Assembly (NCBI RefSeq): GCF_001613145.1
Contig: NZ_BDBU01000002.1
Span: 248,001 to 312,000 of the forward strand
Direction of reading: 5' to 3'
DNA from: Nocardia jejuensis NBRC 103114
GTDB taxonomy: Bacteria; Actinomycetota; Actinomycetes; Mycobacteriales; Mycobacteriaceae
Length of the DNA: 64,000 nt
The position numbers and the translations under genes were made by a program. Positions 41,804-51,560 of the stretch are shown here, in pieces. How positions within the stretch are numbered: position 1 is the first letter of the stretch; each line of letters starts with the position of its first letter. The notes beneath the pieces are model-generated. The model saw only the letters and a list, made by a program, of their open reading frames with translations, had not been told where the DNA came from and searched no databases.

Positions 41804-44800
41804 GTGGCGCAGGCCGACGCGGAGGCGATACTCCGATTCGCCGTGCCCGATCCGGCCGCCGGTGTCGTCGCGGACGCGGATTTCCCGCTCTCCGCGGCGC
41901 AGTTGCGCTGGTGGGTCGCGCAGGAGCTGTATCCCGAAGTTCCCAATACCGTTGCCCTGTATCTGCGGTTACGCGGGCCGCTGCGCATGCGCCTGCTGCG
42001 CGAATGCACCGTGCGCGCGGCGGGGGAGTTGCACTCGCCGCGGCTGCGTTTCCGGATGGCCGAGGGATATCCACGGCAGTACCTGGACCCGAACGCGTTC
42101 GCGGAGATGGGGTTCGAGGACCTCACCGACCTGCCCGAACCGGACGCGATCGCCATTGCCCTCGCGCGGATGGACCGCGACCACGGCGCGCCCCTGAATC
42201 TGCTCGCCGACACGCTGACCGTGGCAACGGTCTTCCGAGTCGGCCGCGAGCATCATCTGCTGTATCTGCGCAGTCATCACATCGTGCTGGACGGGATCGG
42301 AGCCGCCGCGGTCCTGCGCAGAACCGTCGAGTTGTACACCGCGGCAATGGATCTGGACGGACCCGGCGATTCGGTCGGTGTGCCCGGAGGCGTCGCGGCC
42401 CGCCCGCTCACCATCGCGGAACTGCTCGAGCAGGAGCGCTCCTACGGCGGTACCGCACGTGCGGTATCCGATGGCGCGTACTGGTCGGAGCAGGTGGCGG
42501 GTATGCCCGACCCGGTCCGCGTGACCGCGCGGCTGCCCGCCCGGCTTCGCCCGCCGCACCGGATATCGGCGACGATTCCGGCGCACACCGCCGAACTCCT
42601 GGCGGAATGGCGGCGACGGGACGGCTACACACTGCCGGAATTGACCGTCGCGGCATTCGCGTGCTGTCTCGCCGCGATGACCGGAGCTCGGGAGATCGTG
42701 CTGTCGCTGCCGGTGGCGGCACGCCCGACCGCGGCTCTGCGGCGCTCGGCCGGATCGGTGTCCAATGTCGTTCCGCTGCGGCTGCGCGATCTGCGGGACG
42801 GCACCGTGCTCGAGGTGGTGAAACAGGTCCGCGCCCGTATCATCGGCGCGCTGCGTCATCAGCGATACCGCTACGAGGACATTCAGCGTGACCGGGGCGA
42901 AAGCCACACCGCACGAGGGAGTTTCGGCCCGGTGGTGAACATGCTCGGGACCGTGGAACCGCTGAGCATGGGCCCGTTGACCGCGCAGGTGGAGTTGCTG
43001 GCGCTGGGTCCGGTGGAGGATCTGCTGATCAACGGGTACCAGTTGGGGCCGGACGAGCACGCCGTCACCCTGGGTATGCAGGGCAATTCGGCGCTGTACT
43101 CCGCCGAGGCGCTGCACGCGCTGTATCGACGGTTCCTGGACTACTTCGAGCGCTTCCTCGCCGATCCCGACCAGACCGTGCGAGGGCTGGATCCCGCACG
43201 ACTCCTGTCCGGCCCGGCGGCCGCGCGGATCGATCGGCTACTACCGGCGCTGCTTCGTACCCCGCTGCTCGGCGACGACTCGGACAGCGAGTCCACGGCG
43301 ATCAGCGAACGTGTCGCGATCCAGGACGGTGATCGCGCCTGGACCTACCGGGAGCTCGACGAGACATCCTCGCGCTGGGCTCGGGTTTTGATCGAATCAG
43401 GTTCGGGCCCAGGGCAATTCGTACTGGTGGCGGTGCCGCGTTCGGCGGAATCGGTGCTGGCGCTGTGGGCCGTGGCGAAGACCGGCGCGGCATTCGTTCC
43501 GGTCGATCCCACCGATCCCGTCCACCGCCTCGCGGCCGTCGCCGCCGACTGCGGTGCGCGCCTGGGAGTAACCGTGGCCGCGGTGCGCGACGCACTCCCG
43601 CCGGAACCACGGTGGCTGATGCTCGATGACCACGGCACCCTGGACCGAACGGCGCCGCGCTCGGGCGCTGCGATTCGGGACGGCGAGCTGCTTCGGCCGA
43701 CGCATCCGGACCATCCCGCCTACCTCATCTACACCTCGGGCACCACCGGCGTCCCGAAGGGCGTGTGCGTCACCCACCGCGGACTCGGCCCGCTCACCGA
43801 CCACATCGTCGAACACTATGGAGTGCGGCGGGATTCGCGCGTCCTGCACGCGCACGCGCCCTCGTTCGACGCGCACCTGCTCGAGTTGCTGGCGACGTTC
43901 GCGGCCGGGGCGACGCTGGTGGTCGAACCACCCGCGGTCGTGGCCGGAGCGGCGCTGGCCGAGCTGTTGCACCGGTCGATGATCACTCACTTCCTGACCA
44001 CTCCCGCTGTGCTGGCGACCCTGACCCCGGAACAGGTGCCGCGGCTGCGGGTCGCGGTGGTGGGCGGCGAAACCTGTCCGACGGATCTTCTCGCCCGATG
44101 GGGTCCGGCTCTGCGCCTGTTCAATGGTTACGGCCCCACCGAAACCACCGTCATGGCAACCCAATCCGCAGCGCTGAGGCCGGACGCTCCGGTCACGATC
44201 GGCTCGGTGTTGCCGGGGGTCCGCGCGCGGGTTCTCGACGATCGGCTACGCCCGGCGCCGCAGTGCGGCGAGGGTGAGCTGTACCTGGGCGGCCCCGGCG
44301 TCGCGCGGGGCTATCACGGCAGGCCGGGCGCGACGGCCGAGCGGTTCGTCGCGGACCCGTTCGAGTACGGCGAACGCCTCTATCGCACAGGCGATCTCGT
44401 ACACACCGCACCCGACGGCACCTTCGAGTTCCTGGGCCGCTCGGACAGTCAGCTCAGCGTGCGGGGCCGTCGGATCGAGCCCGCGGAGGTCGAAGCCGCG
44501 GTGCGGGCCCAGCCGGAGATCGATCAGGCCGTGGTCACCGCGCACGAGGGACCCGCGGGACTGCGAGTGATCGCCTATGTGACCGCCGCCCAGGACAGTG
44601 GCCTCGACCATGCCGATCTGATTCGCCGTCTGCGCGACCTGCTGCCCGCCGCGCTCGTCCCCGCGCGGCTGGTGGAGGTGGACCGGCTCCCGGTCACCGC
44701 GCACGGCAAGGTGGATCGGACCGCGCTGCCGCCGCCTCCGGACACGCCCCGCGCCTATCGATCCCCGGAAACCGCGGTGCAGCAGGTGGTCGCGGACCAC

Positions 44801-45796
44801 TTCGCCAGGTGCACCGGGACGCCGCGCGTGGGCCTGGACGACGACTTCTTCGAGGTGGGCGGCAATTCCCTGCTGGGCGTGGGGCTCTCGGCCGAACTGG
44901 CCGCCGCCACCGGCCTCCCGGTCACGGTGCGCTGGCTCTACACCGCCCCGACCGTACGAGAGCTGGCCGCCCGCCTCTCGGAACAGCGCGACACCGCTGC
45001 CGACGATGCCCTCGGGGTGGTGCTCCCGCTGCGTCGCAACGGAATTCGGCAGCCGCTGTTCTGTGTGCACTCGGCCGTGCCGCTGGCCTGGTGCTACGCC
45101 GCGCTGGCGCAGCAGCTGGCCGACCGCCCCGTGTACGGCCTGCAGGCATTGACCCTGGCGGGTGAACCGCGCGCCGGAGCGTCCATCGAGGATCTCGCCG
45201 ACGGGTACGTGCGGGAGATTCTGCGCGTGCAACCCGAGGGGCCGTACCACCTGCTGGGCTGGTCGCTGGGTGGGCAGATCGCGCACGCCATCGCGATCCG
45301 GCTGACCGAGCTCGGCGCAGGGGTGGGCACGCTGGCCATGCTCGACAGCATCGTGTTCCCGGAACAGATGCCCCCGCCGCCGCTGCCGCGCATGCGTGAT
45401 CTGCTCACCCACCTACTGGGCGACGAACCCGCGGACGGCGATCTGCTCGAAGACGTCACCGCCGACGAGGCTGCCGCCGAACTACACCGCGCCACAGCCT
45501 GTTTCGGATCGGGTTTGACCGCGGAGCAGCTGACGCGACTGCATCGGGGCTACCGCGACGGCGTGCGCCTGTCCCATGGCTGCCGACCCGGTGTTTTCGA
45601 CGGTGATCTGCTGTACTTCTCCGCCACTCGAGGGGTGACCGAATCGGTCGGCGTCCAGATGTGGCGCCCGTACGTCACCGGCACGCTCGTGGAGCATCCG
45701 GTGCCGACGACACACGCCCAGTTCTGCAATGCCGACGTCGTGCCGATCGTCGGCCCGCTGCTGAGCGCGCACCTGGATCGGGTGGACCCGCGATGA
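41804..45796 (+). CDS. single-module non-ribosomal peptide synthetase (C-A-T-TE)
   Basis: 1330 residues. Condensation domain at the N-terminus with HHIVLDG (158-164); adenylation domain about 490-1000 with A3 YLIYTSGTTGVPKG (from 640), A5 NGYGPTE (from 774), A7 YRTGDLV and A10 HGKVDR; thiolation domain with phosphopantetheine Ser1022 (GGNSLLG); thioesterase with GWSLGG (Ser1154) ending the protein. A rough by-eye alignment to GrsA gives pocket residues D-A-L-L-V-G-G-V-M, from which I do not predict a substrate. A leading C domain implies it joins an acyl or peptidyl donor from outside to one amino acid. GTG with GAGGA upstream; stop overlaps next start (ATGA). Confidence 0.93.
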   Translation: MAQADAEAILRFAVPDPAAGVVADADFPLSAAQLRWWVAQELYPEVPNTVALYLRLRGPLRMRLLRECTVRAAGELHSPRLRFRMAEGYPRQYLDPNAFAEMGFEDLTDLPEPDAIAIALARMDRDHGAPLNLLADTLTVATVFRVGREHHLLYLRSHHIVLDGIGAAAVLRRTVELYTAAMDLDGPGDSVGVPGGVAARPLTIAELLEQERSYGGTARAVSDGAYWSEQVAGMPDPVRVTARLPARLRPPHRISATIPAHTAELLAEWRRRDGYTLPELTVAAFACCLAAMTGAREIVLSLPVAARPTAALRRSAGSVSNVVPLRLRDLRDGTVLEVVKQVRARIIGALRHQRYRYEDIQRDRGESHTARGSFGPVVNMLGTVEPLSMGPLTAQVELLALGPVEDLLINGYQLGPDEHAVTLGMQGNSALYSAEALHALYRRFLDYFERFLADPDQTVRGLDPARLLSGPAAARIDRLLPALLRTPLLGDDSDSESTAISERVAIQDGDRAWTYRELDETSSRWARVLIESGSGPGQFVLVAVPRSAESVLALWAVAKTGAAFVPVDPTDPVHRLAAVAADCGARLGVTVAAVRDALPPEPRWLMLDDHGTLDRTAPRSGAAIRDGELLRPTHPDHPAYLIYTSGTTGVPKGVCVTHRGLGPLTDHIVEHYGVRRDSRVLHAHAPSFDAHLLELLATFAAGATLVVEPPAVVAGAALAELLHRSMITHFLTTPAVLATLTPEQVPRLRVAVVGGETCPTDLLARWGPALRLFNGYGPTETTVMATQSAALRPDAPVTIGSVLPGVRARVLDDRLRPAPQCGEGELYLGGPGVARGYHGRPGATAERFVADPFEYGERLYRTGDLVHTAPDGTFEFLGRSDSQLSVRGRRIEPAEVEAAVRAQPEIDQAVVTAHEGPAGLRVIAYVTAAQDSGLDHADLIRRLRDLLPAALVPARLVEVDRLPVTAHGKVDRTALPPPPDTPRAYRSPETAVQQVVADHFARCTGTPRVGLDDDFFEVGGNSLLGVGLSAELAAATGLPVTVRWLYTAPTVRELAARLSEQRDTAADDALGVVLPLRRNGIRQPLFCVHSAVPLAWCYAALAQQLADRPVYGLQALTLAGEPRAGASIEDLADGYVREILRVQPEGPYHLLGWSLGGQIAHAIAIRLTELGAGVGTLAMLDSIVFPEQMPPPPLPRMRDLLTHLLGDEPADGDLLEDVTADEAAAELHRATACFGSGLTAEQLTRLHRGYRDGVRLSHGCRPGVFDGDLLYFSATRGVTESVGVQMWRPYVTGTLVEHPVPTTHAQFCNADVVPIVGPLLSAHLDRVDPR

Positions 45797-46491
45797 GGAC
45801 CGGGACACGGTCGGGTGTGACCTGGTGGAACGTCTACGAGGACCCCGTGCGCTGGGAGCGTCGGTCCACCGAGGCCGGTCTACTGCTGCGCTGGATCACC
45901 GAGCACCTGTCGAGTCCCCATCCGGAACTCGGACGGCCCGGGCCGGTCTGTCCGTTCATCCGGCACAGCGCCGCCCGGCAGCTCGTGTGGGCCGGATCCG
46001 CGGCAGGCGGCGACGAGCTCTCGGCGGCGCGGATGGATCACATCGTCGACGACGCCCTCGATATCTACCGCGCGCTGCGAAGCGAGAACCCCTCCGGGGC
46101 AGAGCGATTCACGCTCGTCACGATCTTCCCGGAACTCACCCGCTACGACCTCATCGACGCGGTGCATCGGAACCGCAAATCCCAGGCGGTCAGCGAGGGA
46201 TCGATGCTCGGGCAGTTCTATCCGGGCTGCGCGGTACCGGGCTTGTGGAACCGCGAGTTCCATCCGCTGGACTCCCCGGTCCCGATGCTCGTGCTGCGAC
46301 CCATGATGAGCACCGACTTTCCCTTCCTGGTCGCTCGACGTGAGTGGCTGTACGCGTATTTCACCCATATCGCGCCGGACCTGCCACGCGCGCTGCGGCG
46401 GTCGATCGCCGAGAGGATGCTGGTGGCCGGTCCCGGCAGCGATGAGATCACGTCGCTGCGGGTGCATTCCATCGACGAACACGCGCGGTGA
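45793..46491 (+). CDS. NRPS-coupled protein of unknown function (DUF6875-like), 232 aa
   Basis: Begins inside the stop of the synthetase (ATGA overlap), so translation is coupled and a joint role is likely. Soluble protein: TWWNVYEDPVRWERRSTEAG, PGPVCPFIRHSAARQLVWAG, FTLVTIFPELTRYDLIDAVH and FPFLVARREWLYAYFTHIAP. A CPF...H segment near residue 54 is distinctive. I believe it belongs to the DUF6875 group found near NRPS genes, but this should be checked. No catalytic motif recognised. Confidence 0.75.
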   Translation: MRTGTRSGVTWWNVYEDPVRWERRSTEAGLLLRWITEHLSSPHPELGRPGPVCPFIRHSAARQLVWAGSAAGGDELSAARMDHIVDDALDIYRALRSENPSGAERFTLVTIFPELTRYDLIDAVHRNRKSQAVSEGSMLGQFYPGCAVPGLWNREFHPLDSPVPMLVLRPMMSTDFPFLVARREWLYAYFTHIAPDLPRALRRSIAERMLVAGPGSDEITSLRVHSIDEHAR

Positions 46492-46530
46492 AGCCCCGGA
46501 ATCGCCGCGGTGCCGCGCAATACTGACTTC

Positions 46531-47505
46531 ATGCACCGGACTCTGCGCTGTTTGGTCGTCGTCATCGCCGCCGCTTTCGCTGTCCTGTTGCCGATCCCCG
46601 CGGTCGCCGATTCCGGCTCCTCGATTCTCGAGGTCCGCCCGCTCGGTGGCCGGCAATTCGAGGTGATCGTCTACTCCGCCGCCATGAACAGGCCGATACC
46701 GGTGTGGGTGTCGCATCCCGGCGGCCCCGCGCCGGCGCTGTATCTGCTCAACGCGGTCGACGGCGGTGAGAACGGCGGTCCCTGGACCAATCGCACCGAC
46801 GTGGCACAGTTCTTCGCCGACAAACCGGTCAATGTCATCCAGCCGATCGGCGGGCGCGCCTCCTATTACACCGATTGGGTCACCGATGATCCGGCGCTGG
46901 GGCGCAACCGGTGGTCCACCTTCCTGATCGACGAACTGCCGTCGCTGTTGCAGGACCGATTCGGCATGACCGGCCGCAATGCCGTTGCCGGAACGTCGAT
47001 GTCGGCGACCTCGGCGCTGAACCTGGCGATCGAGGCCCCGGGCCGGTATCAGGCGGTCGGGTCCTACAGCGGATGTCCGCGCACGAGCGATCCGGTGTCG
47101 AGCGCGTACGTGTACTCGCAGCTGCAGCTGTACGGCGCGAACGCGGGCAATATGTGGGGCCCGGCCGGTAGCCCGGCCTGGGCGGCGCACGATCCGATCC
47201 GCAATGCCGAGAGTCTGCGCGGGGTGGCGATGTACATCTCGGCGGGGGACGGTGGTGCGGGGGTGCACGATACGCTCGCCGACCCGTCGATCGGCGGGGA
47301 TGCCGGGCGGCTCGCGGACCGGATGCTGGTGGGCGGCGGGATGGAATCGGTGGTGCGGGGGTGCACCGCGGCACTGACCGATCGGCTGGCGGCCCTGGGC
47401 ATTCCGGCTCAGGTCGTGTTCCGGGCCGGCACTCACGCGTGGCCGTACTGGCAGGACGACGTGCACGATTCCTGGCCGATGTTCGCCGCCGCGCTCGGGG
47501 TCTAA
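46531..47505 (+). CDS. exported antigen-85-like mycolyltransferase/esterase
   Basis: Secreted alpha/beta hydrolase of the Ag85/corynomycolyltransferase type, 324 residues. Signal peptide 1-27 (VVIAAAFAVLLPIPAVADS). Landmarks: VWVSHPGGPAPALYLLNAVD, GGENGGPWTNRTDVAQFF, nucleophile elbow AGTSMSATSAL (Ser156), a disulfide-like Cys pair (SGCP and RGCTAAL) and terminal GTHAWPYWQDDVHDSWP with the His. Such enzymes transfer mycoloyl groups to trehalose or the wall. It is 39 bases after the DUF6875-like gene and may be cotranscribed with the NRPS. Confidence 0.87.
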   Translation: MHRTLRCLVVVIAAAFAVLLPIPAVADSGSSILEVRPLGGRQFEVIVYSAAMNRPIPVWVSHPGGPAPALYLLNAVDGGENGGPWTNRTDVAQFFADKPVNVIQPIGGRASYYTDWVTDDPALGRNRWSTFLIDELPSLLQDRFGMTGRNAVAGTSMSATSALNLAIEAPGRYQAVGSYSGCPRTSDPVSSAYVYSQLQLYGANAGNMWGPAGSPAWAAHDPIRNAESLRGVAMYISAGDGGAGVHDTLADPSIGGDAGRLADRMLVGGGMESVVRGCTAALTDRLAALGIPAQVVFRAGTHAWPYWQDDVHDSWPMFAAALGV

Positions 47506-48857
47506 CCGGCCTGCGAATCGGGAGCACCGGCGCGCTGCGCCGAATACGGCAGTGCGAGAGTGAGCGCGCCGGCGCCGAAGGCGACCACGGCGATCGCCGC
47601 GAACATGGTGACACTGCCCGGCACGGTGTGCGCGCGGAAGAACAACGCGCTCAACAGAACCAGCCCCAGCGCGTTGCCCAGCTGCTCGATGGTCGGCAGT
47701 ACGCCCGAGGCGGCGTCCATCTGCCGCTGCCGCAGTCCCGAGAGCATGATCGGCTGCAACGGAACGCTGAACGCTCCGACACTCGCGCCGGCCAGCACCA
47801 CCGGGCCGATGACCAGGGGTACGCACACCGCACCACCGGTCACGCCGAGGTACACGGCCCCGGCCGCCACGCATCCGCCGAACACGGTGATCGCCACCGC
47901 CAAGGCCGCAACGCCCCAGCGCCGCACCAGGATCGGTGACAGCAGCGCCCCCGCGCACGCCCCGACCGCGAACGGCGTCATCAACAGGCCCGTGCGCCAC
48001 GGCGAGAACCCCAGCACATCCTGCAGTGTGATCGAGATCGCGAACACGAACGCGGTGAACAGGCCGAAGAACATGGCCACCAGGAGGGAGCCGATCGCGA
48101 AACGCCGGTCGGCGAACAGATCGAATCGAACCATCGGGCTGCGCCCGCGCCGCGCCTCCCGGCGCTGCTGCGCCGCGAACCCCAGCGCGCACGCGGCCGC
48201 CGCGACGATCAGCAGGCAGGGCGCGATCCGCCAGCCGTACTGTTGAATATCGGTCAGCGCGTACAGCAGTGCGAACACGCTCAGCGTGGACAGCGCCACC
48301 CCGGCCGGGTCCAGTCGTTCACGCTGTCGCGGCCGGACCGGACGCAGATACCGCAGCGCCAGTACGAAGGCGAGCAGGCCCAGCGGCAGATTGATCAGGA
48401 ACACCGCGTGCCAGCCGGATCCGAACAGATCGGCCTCGACCAGCGCCCCGCCCAGAATGGGCCCCACCATCCCCGCGAAACCCGCGACAGCGCCGTAGAC
48501 GGCGAACACCTGCTGATGCCGATCACGCGGAAAACCGGCCGCGACTATGGCGATGGTCTGTGCGGTCATCCCCGCCGCGGCCACCCCCTGCACGACGCGC
48601 GCGGCCACGAGTTCGCCTGCACTGCTGGACATTCCGCACCACAGGGACGCGGCGGTGAACGCCGCCACCGAGGCGAGGAACATCGTGCGCCGCCCCGCAA
48701 GCTCCCCGATCCTGGCCGCGGTCAGCAGGGTGCACGCGAAGGCCAGCGAGTACCCGGACACCACCAGCAGTTGCGCCTGCGACGAGAGTCGCAGATCCGA
48801 GGTGATGGCCGGCAGCGCGGTCGTCACGATCGTTCCGTCGATCATCTGCATGAACAC
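47502..48857 (-). CDS. MFS exporter, DHA2 type, N-terminus unclear
   Basis: 14-helix type major facilitator. Visible: MQMIDGTIVTTALPAITSDL (helix 1 motif D1), ELAGRRTMFL (motif A) and VGPILGGALVEADLFG (motif C). The first in-frame standard start, GTG 48857, falls within helix 1 and would remove its first half, yet upstream codons clearly continue it (ASFAGCLIAVF). A CTG at 48920 behind GAGAAGG could be the real start. Ends with a 4-base overlap with the facing Ag85-like gene. May export a product of the NRPS, by proximity only. Confidence 0.85.
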   Translation of the reverse strand: MFMQMIDGTIVTTALPAITSDLRLSSQAQLLVVSGYSLAFACTLLTAARIGELAGRRTMFLASVAAFTAASLWCGMSSSAGELVAARVVQGVAAAGMTAQTIAIVAAGFPRDRHQQVFAVYGAVAGFAGMVGPILGGALVEADLFGSGWHAVFLINLPLGLLAFVLALRYLRPVRPRQRERLDPAGVALSTLSVFALLYALTDIQQYGWRIAPCLLIVAAAACALGFAAQQRREARRGRSPMVRFDLFADRRFAIGSLLVAMFFGLFTAFVFAISITLQDVLGFSPWRTGLLMTPFAVGACAGALLSPILVRRWGVAALAVAITVFGGCVAAGAVYLGVTGGAVCVPLVIGPVVLAGASVGAFSVPLQPIMLSGLRQRQMDAASGVLPTIEQLGNALGLVLLSALFFRAHTVPGSVTMFAAIAVVAFGAGALTLALPYSAQRAGAPDSQAG

Positions 48858-49022
48858 CGCGATCAGGCAGCCCGCGAACGACGCCCACGCACCTGTGTCC
48901 GCTGCCCGCTCCCGGGCCAGGGCCTTCTCGAAGCTCCGCGCTGAGTCGATGGCGTCAGCATATCGGCAACCGGCCCGGATTCCGGTCAGCCGGAAGCGAG
49001 CTGGAGTGGGCTCGGGTACCGC

Positions 49023-49991
49023 CTACTCGCGGGAGTTCAGGGACATCGCCGGTCCCAGCTGCTCGGTGATCTCCCGGGCGATCTCGTCCAACGACGTTTC
49101 GGCCTCCGCGATGATGCCGGGCATGACGAGGTAGGCGTGCGGCATGTTGTCGTAGTGGCGGTGGCGGGTGGGCACACCTGCCTCGAGCAGCGCCTCCGCG
49201 TAGCGGATGCTGTCGGTGCGCAGCGGGTCGTGCTCACAGGAGATGACCATCGCCGGCGGCAGTCCGGCATGGTCGGCATGCAGGACACTGATCAACGGTT
49301 CGTCCTTGTTCTCGCCCGCGTAGTCGTGAACCATGCGTTCGGCCGCGGCGCGGTCTCCGCCGGGCATGGTGGAAGCGTCCCAGTCCGGCGAGGTCAAGGT
49401 GGTGTCGGTGAACGGATAGATGATGACCTGGTGTCGTATCGGGTGCCGTGCGCCGTCGCGGTTGGCGATCGTCAGGGCCGCGGCCAGGTTGCCGCCCGCG
49501 CTCTCGCCGCCCACGCCGATCCGCTGCGGATCGAGCCCGTGCGGTCGGGTGTCGACCATCCACTGCAGGACGTCCTGACAGTCGTGTAGTGCTGCGGGGA
49601 AAGGGAATTCGGGAGCAAGGCGGTAGGAGATGCCCACCACGAGGTAGCCGGTGCGCGCGGCGAGCCCGCGCTGGATATTGTCGGCGAAGTCCAGTCCGCC
49701 GTTGACGAAGCCGCCGCCGTGGATGAACAGGACCGCCGGGGCGCCGGGCCGAAGGTCCGGGCGAGCATAGATCCGGATCGGGATCGGCCCCCCGCGTCCG
49801 GCGACGGTGTCGTTCCAGGTGCGGACACCGAGATCGTCTCTGCCACCGAAGAACCACGGATGGGTCTTGGCCAAGCGGGCGGAGTGGGGCTCGCTCAGTA
49901 CCTGCTGCGGAAGGGGGATCAGTCGCAGCCTGGTCAGCAGCCGGGCCACTGCCATGATCGTGCGGGCGGGTTGCGGAATCGGTCGGGCCAT
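49023..49991 (-). CDS. HSL-family alpha/beta hydrolase (lipase/esterase), 322 aa
   Basis: Hormone-sensitive lipase group: oxyanion HGGGF (91-95), nucleophile GESAGG (Ser164), acid in CEHDPLRTDS and His in NMPHAY. N-terminal cap helices, no signal peptide. Lies 42 bases after the tandem TetR gene on the same strand, so probably co-transcribed with it. Substrate unknown; short-chain ester or steroid-like ester. Confidence 0.88.
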   Translation of the reverse strand: MARPIPQPARTIMAVARLLTRLRLIPLPQQVLSEPHSARLAKTHPWFFGGRDDLGVRTWNDTVAGRGGPIPIRIYARPDLRPGAPAVLFIHGGGFVNGGLDFADNIQRGLAARTGYLVVGISYRLAPEFPFPAALHDCQDVLQWMVDTRPHGLDPQRIGVGGESAGGNLAAALTIANRDGARHPIRHQVIIYPFTDTTLTSPDWDASTMPGGDRAAAERMVHDYAGENKDEPLISVLHADHAGLPPAMVISCEHDPLRTDSIRYAEALLEAGVPTRHRHYDNMPHAYLVMPGIIAEAETSLDEIAREITEQLGPAMSLNSRE

Positions 49992-50033
49992 GGTGTCTCC
50001 AGAGATCGATATGTCGTTGTCGGAGTGCGGGAT

Positions 50034-51224
50034 TCAGGCGTCGGGCAGGGTGAGCAGGCGGCCACCGATCTCGTGCAGGATCGCGTCGATGCCGGGGTGG
50101 CGCCGGAGCTGCGGGGTCGATGCCACATCGCTGAGCATCACCTGGGCCGCCTGCACGCGAATGCGGGCCGTGGTGCCGTCGAATTCCGGGCGCAGGGTCC
50201 GCAGTAGCCGGCACCATTCGGCGATGTAGTCGTGCTGGGTGGTGCGGGCTCGGTGCAGCTCCGCCTCGGGGAGATACGCCATGTCGGAGACGAGGATCTG
50301 CATCAGCTGCGGGTTGTCGAACACGAACTCCCGATAGGCCGCCAGCAGTCCGGTCAGGCCGTCGCGGGGATCGCGGGCGCGGGCGAACGTTCGGTGCAGG
50401 TCGATCCAGAGCCCTTCCGCGCCACGCCCGATCGCCGCGGCCAGGATGTCGGCCTTGGACGGGAAATGGTTGTAGACGCTCTGACCGGCGATACCGACCG
50501 CCGAGCCGATGTCCTCCATACTGGCCGCGCCGAATCCCTTGGTGGCGAACAGTTTCACCGATTCGGTGACGATCGCCTCGCGTCGGGAATGGACGCTGAT
50601 TCCCGCCTGCTCTTCCTGCGGGGACCCCGCGTCGCCGACTGGCAGGGGCGTGGCGATCACCGTGGCGATCAGCTCGGCCAGCAGGGTGGACATGGCTGGT
50701 TCGGGCAGTGTCGCGGTGTGCAGGGAGGCGCTGTTGGCGACCGCGAGCACGCAGAATGCCAGTACTCCGGCCCCGGCCGCGTCGAGTTCCGGGCGTCGAG
50801 CCCGGATGGCCGTCGCGGTCAGTTCCGCGACGTGCCAGCCGGTATCGAGGAACCGAGACGAGTCGGCCTCGGTGAGATTGCGGGTCTCGCGCCGCCAGAG
50901 AACTCCGACGCCGCGGCGATCGAGCACGGTCGCGGCGAGTTCGCCCGGCAGGTCGCGGCCGGGATCGGCCGCGTACGCCTGCGCCACATCGACGTAACGG
51001 GTGAGCTGGGCGTCGATGACCGTGGCGAGCAGCTCCTGCTTGCCACGGAAATGGCGATAGAGCGCCGAAGGGCCCATGCCGACCGACTCGGCGACGTCGC
51101 CCATGCCGATCTCGCCGTAGCCGCGGTCGCAGAACAGTTCGGTGGCGGCGTCCACGATCAGCTGCCGCCGGTTGGCCGGGCGGGTCCCCCGTCCGGGCCG
51201 GACCAGGTTCGTCTCACTCGCCAT
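50034..51224 (-). CDS. TetR-family regulator with two TetR units in one chain, 396 aa
   Basis: Two complete TetR repeats are fused. First DNA-binding domain at about 19-65 (RRQLIVDAATELFCDRGYGE, GDVAESVGMGPSALYRHF) with its own C-terminal helices, second at about 220-266 (REAIVTESVKLFATKGFGAA, EDIGSAVGIAGQSVYNHF) plus a second ligand-type domain to the end. Such double proteins could bind DNA as intramolecular pseudo-dimers. ATG 51224. Divergent from an MFS pump with operator-like sequences between them. Confidence 0.9.
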   Translation of the reverse strand: MASETNLVRPGRGTRPANRRQLIVDAATELFCDRGYGEIGMGDVAESVGMGPSALYRHFRGKQELLATVIDAQLTRYVDVAQAYAADPGRDLPGELAATVLDRRGVGVLWRRETRNLTEADSSRFLDTGWHVAELTATAIRARRPELDAAGAGVLAFCVLAVANSASLHTATLPEPAMSTLLAELIATVIATPLPVGDAGSPQEEQAGISVHSRREAIVTESVKLFATKGFGAASMEDIGSAVGIAGQSVYNHFPSKADILAAAIGRGAEGLWIDLHRTFARARDPRDGLTGLLAAYREFVFDNPQLMQILVSDMAYLPEAELHRARTTQHDYIAEWCRLLRTLRPEFDGTTARIRVQAAQVMLSDVASTPQLRRHPGIDAILHEIGGRLLTLPDA

Positions 51225-51283
51225 CGGTTCACGCCTTCCATCGGTTCGCCGCCTGCGGATCAGACTAGCAGAAGACCATGTCG

Positions 51284-51336
51284 ATTCACTTAGTGGATAT
51301 GTAGAGGCTTGACGTACATGTTCGTCTGAGTAATGT
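51284..51336. promoter_or_regulatory. operator-like palindromes and promoter between TetR and MFS genes
   Basis: A near-palindrome ATTCACTTAGTGGAT at 51284-51298; a second copy of ATTCACTTA at 51359-51367; and GACGTACATGTTCGTC (two mismatches from perfect) at 51311-51326 nested in a candidate plus-strand promoter with -35 TTGACG 51310-51315 and -10 TAATGT near 51332. Arrangement suits autorepression and pump control. The rest of the 336-base gap 51225-51560 shows no gene. Confidence 0.5.
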
Positions 51337-51560
51337 GGCGCAGGTCGCACTTCAATCAATTCACTTAAGGGGACTGGCCGTGCCGGTCACGCATACCCCG
51401 CGCCGAAATCCGCAGCGCACCCCGACGCCGACTGTCCGACGCTCGGGCGCACCGGACCCGCTGGTCCGAGCACGATCGGGCGGTCCGCCGACGCGGGGGA
51501 GTCGTGCCCCACGCGCAGCCCGCGCAGCCGAAAAGATCTACACCGGAACGAAAGTCGACG

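Noticed and set aside
45880..48192. A 770-codon minus-strand open frame
   Set aside because: Overlaps the NRPS partner, the Ag85-like gene and part of the exporter in another frame; Arg/Gly/Ala-rich with no domain.
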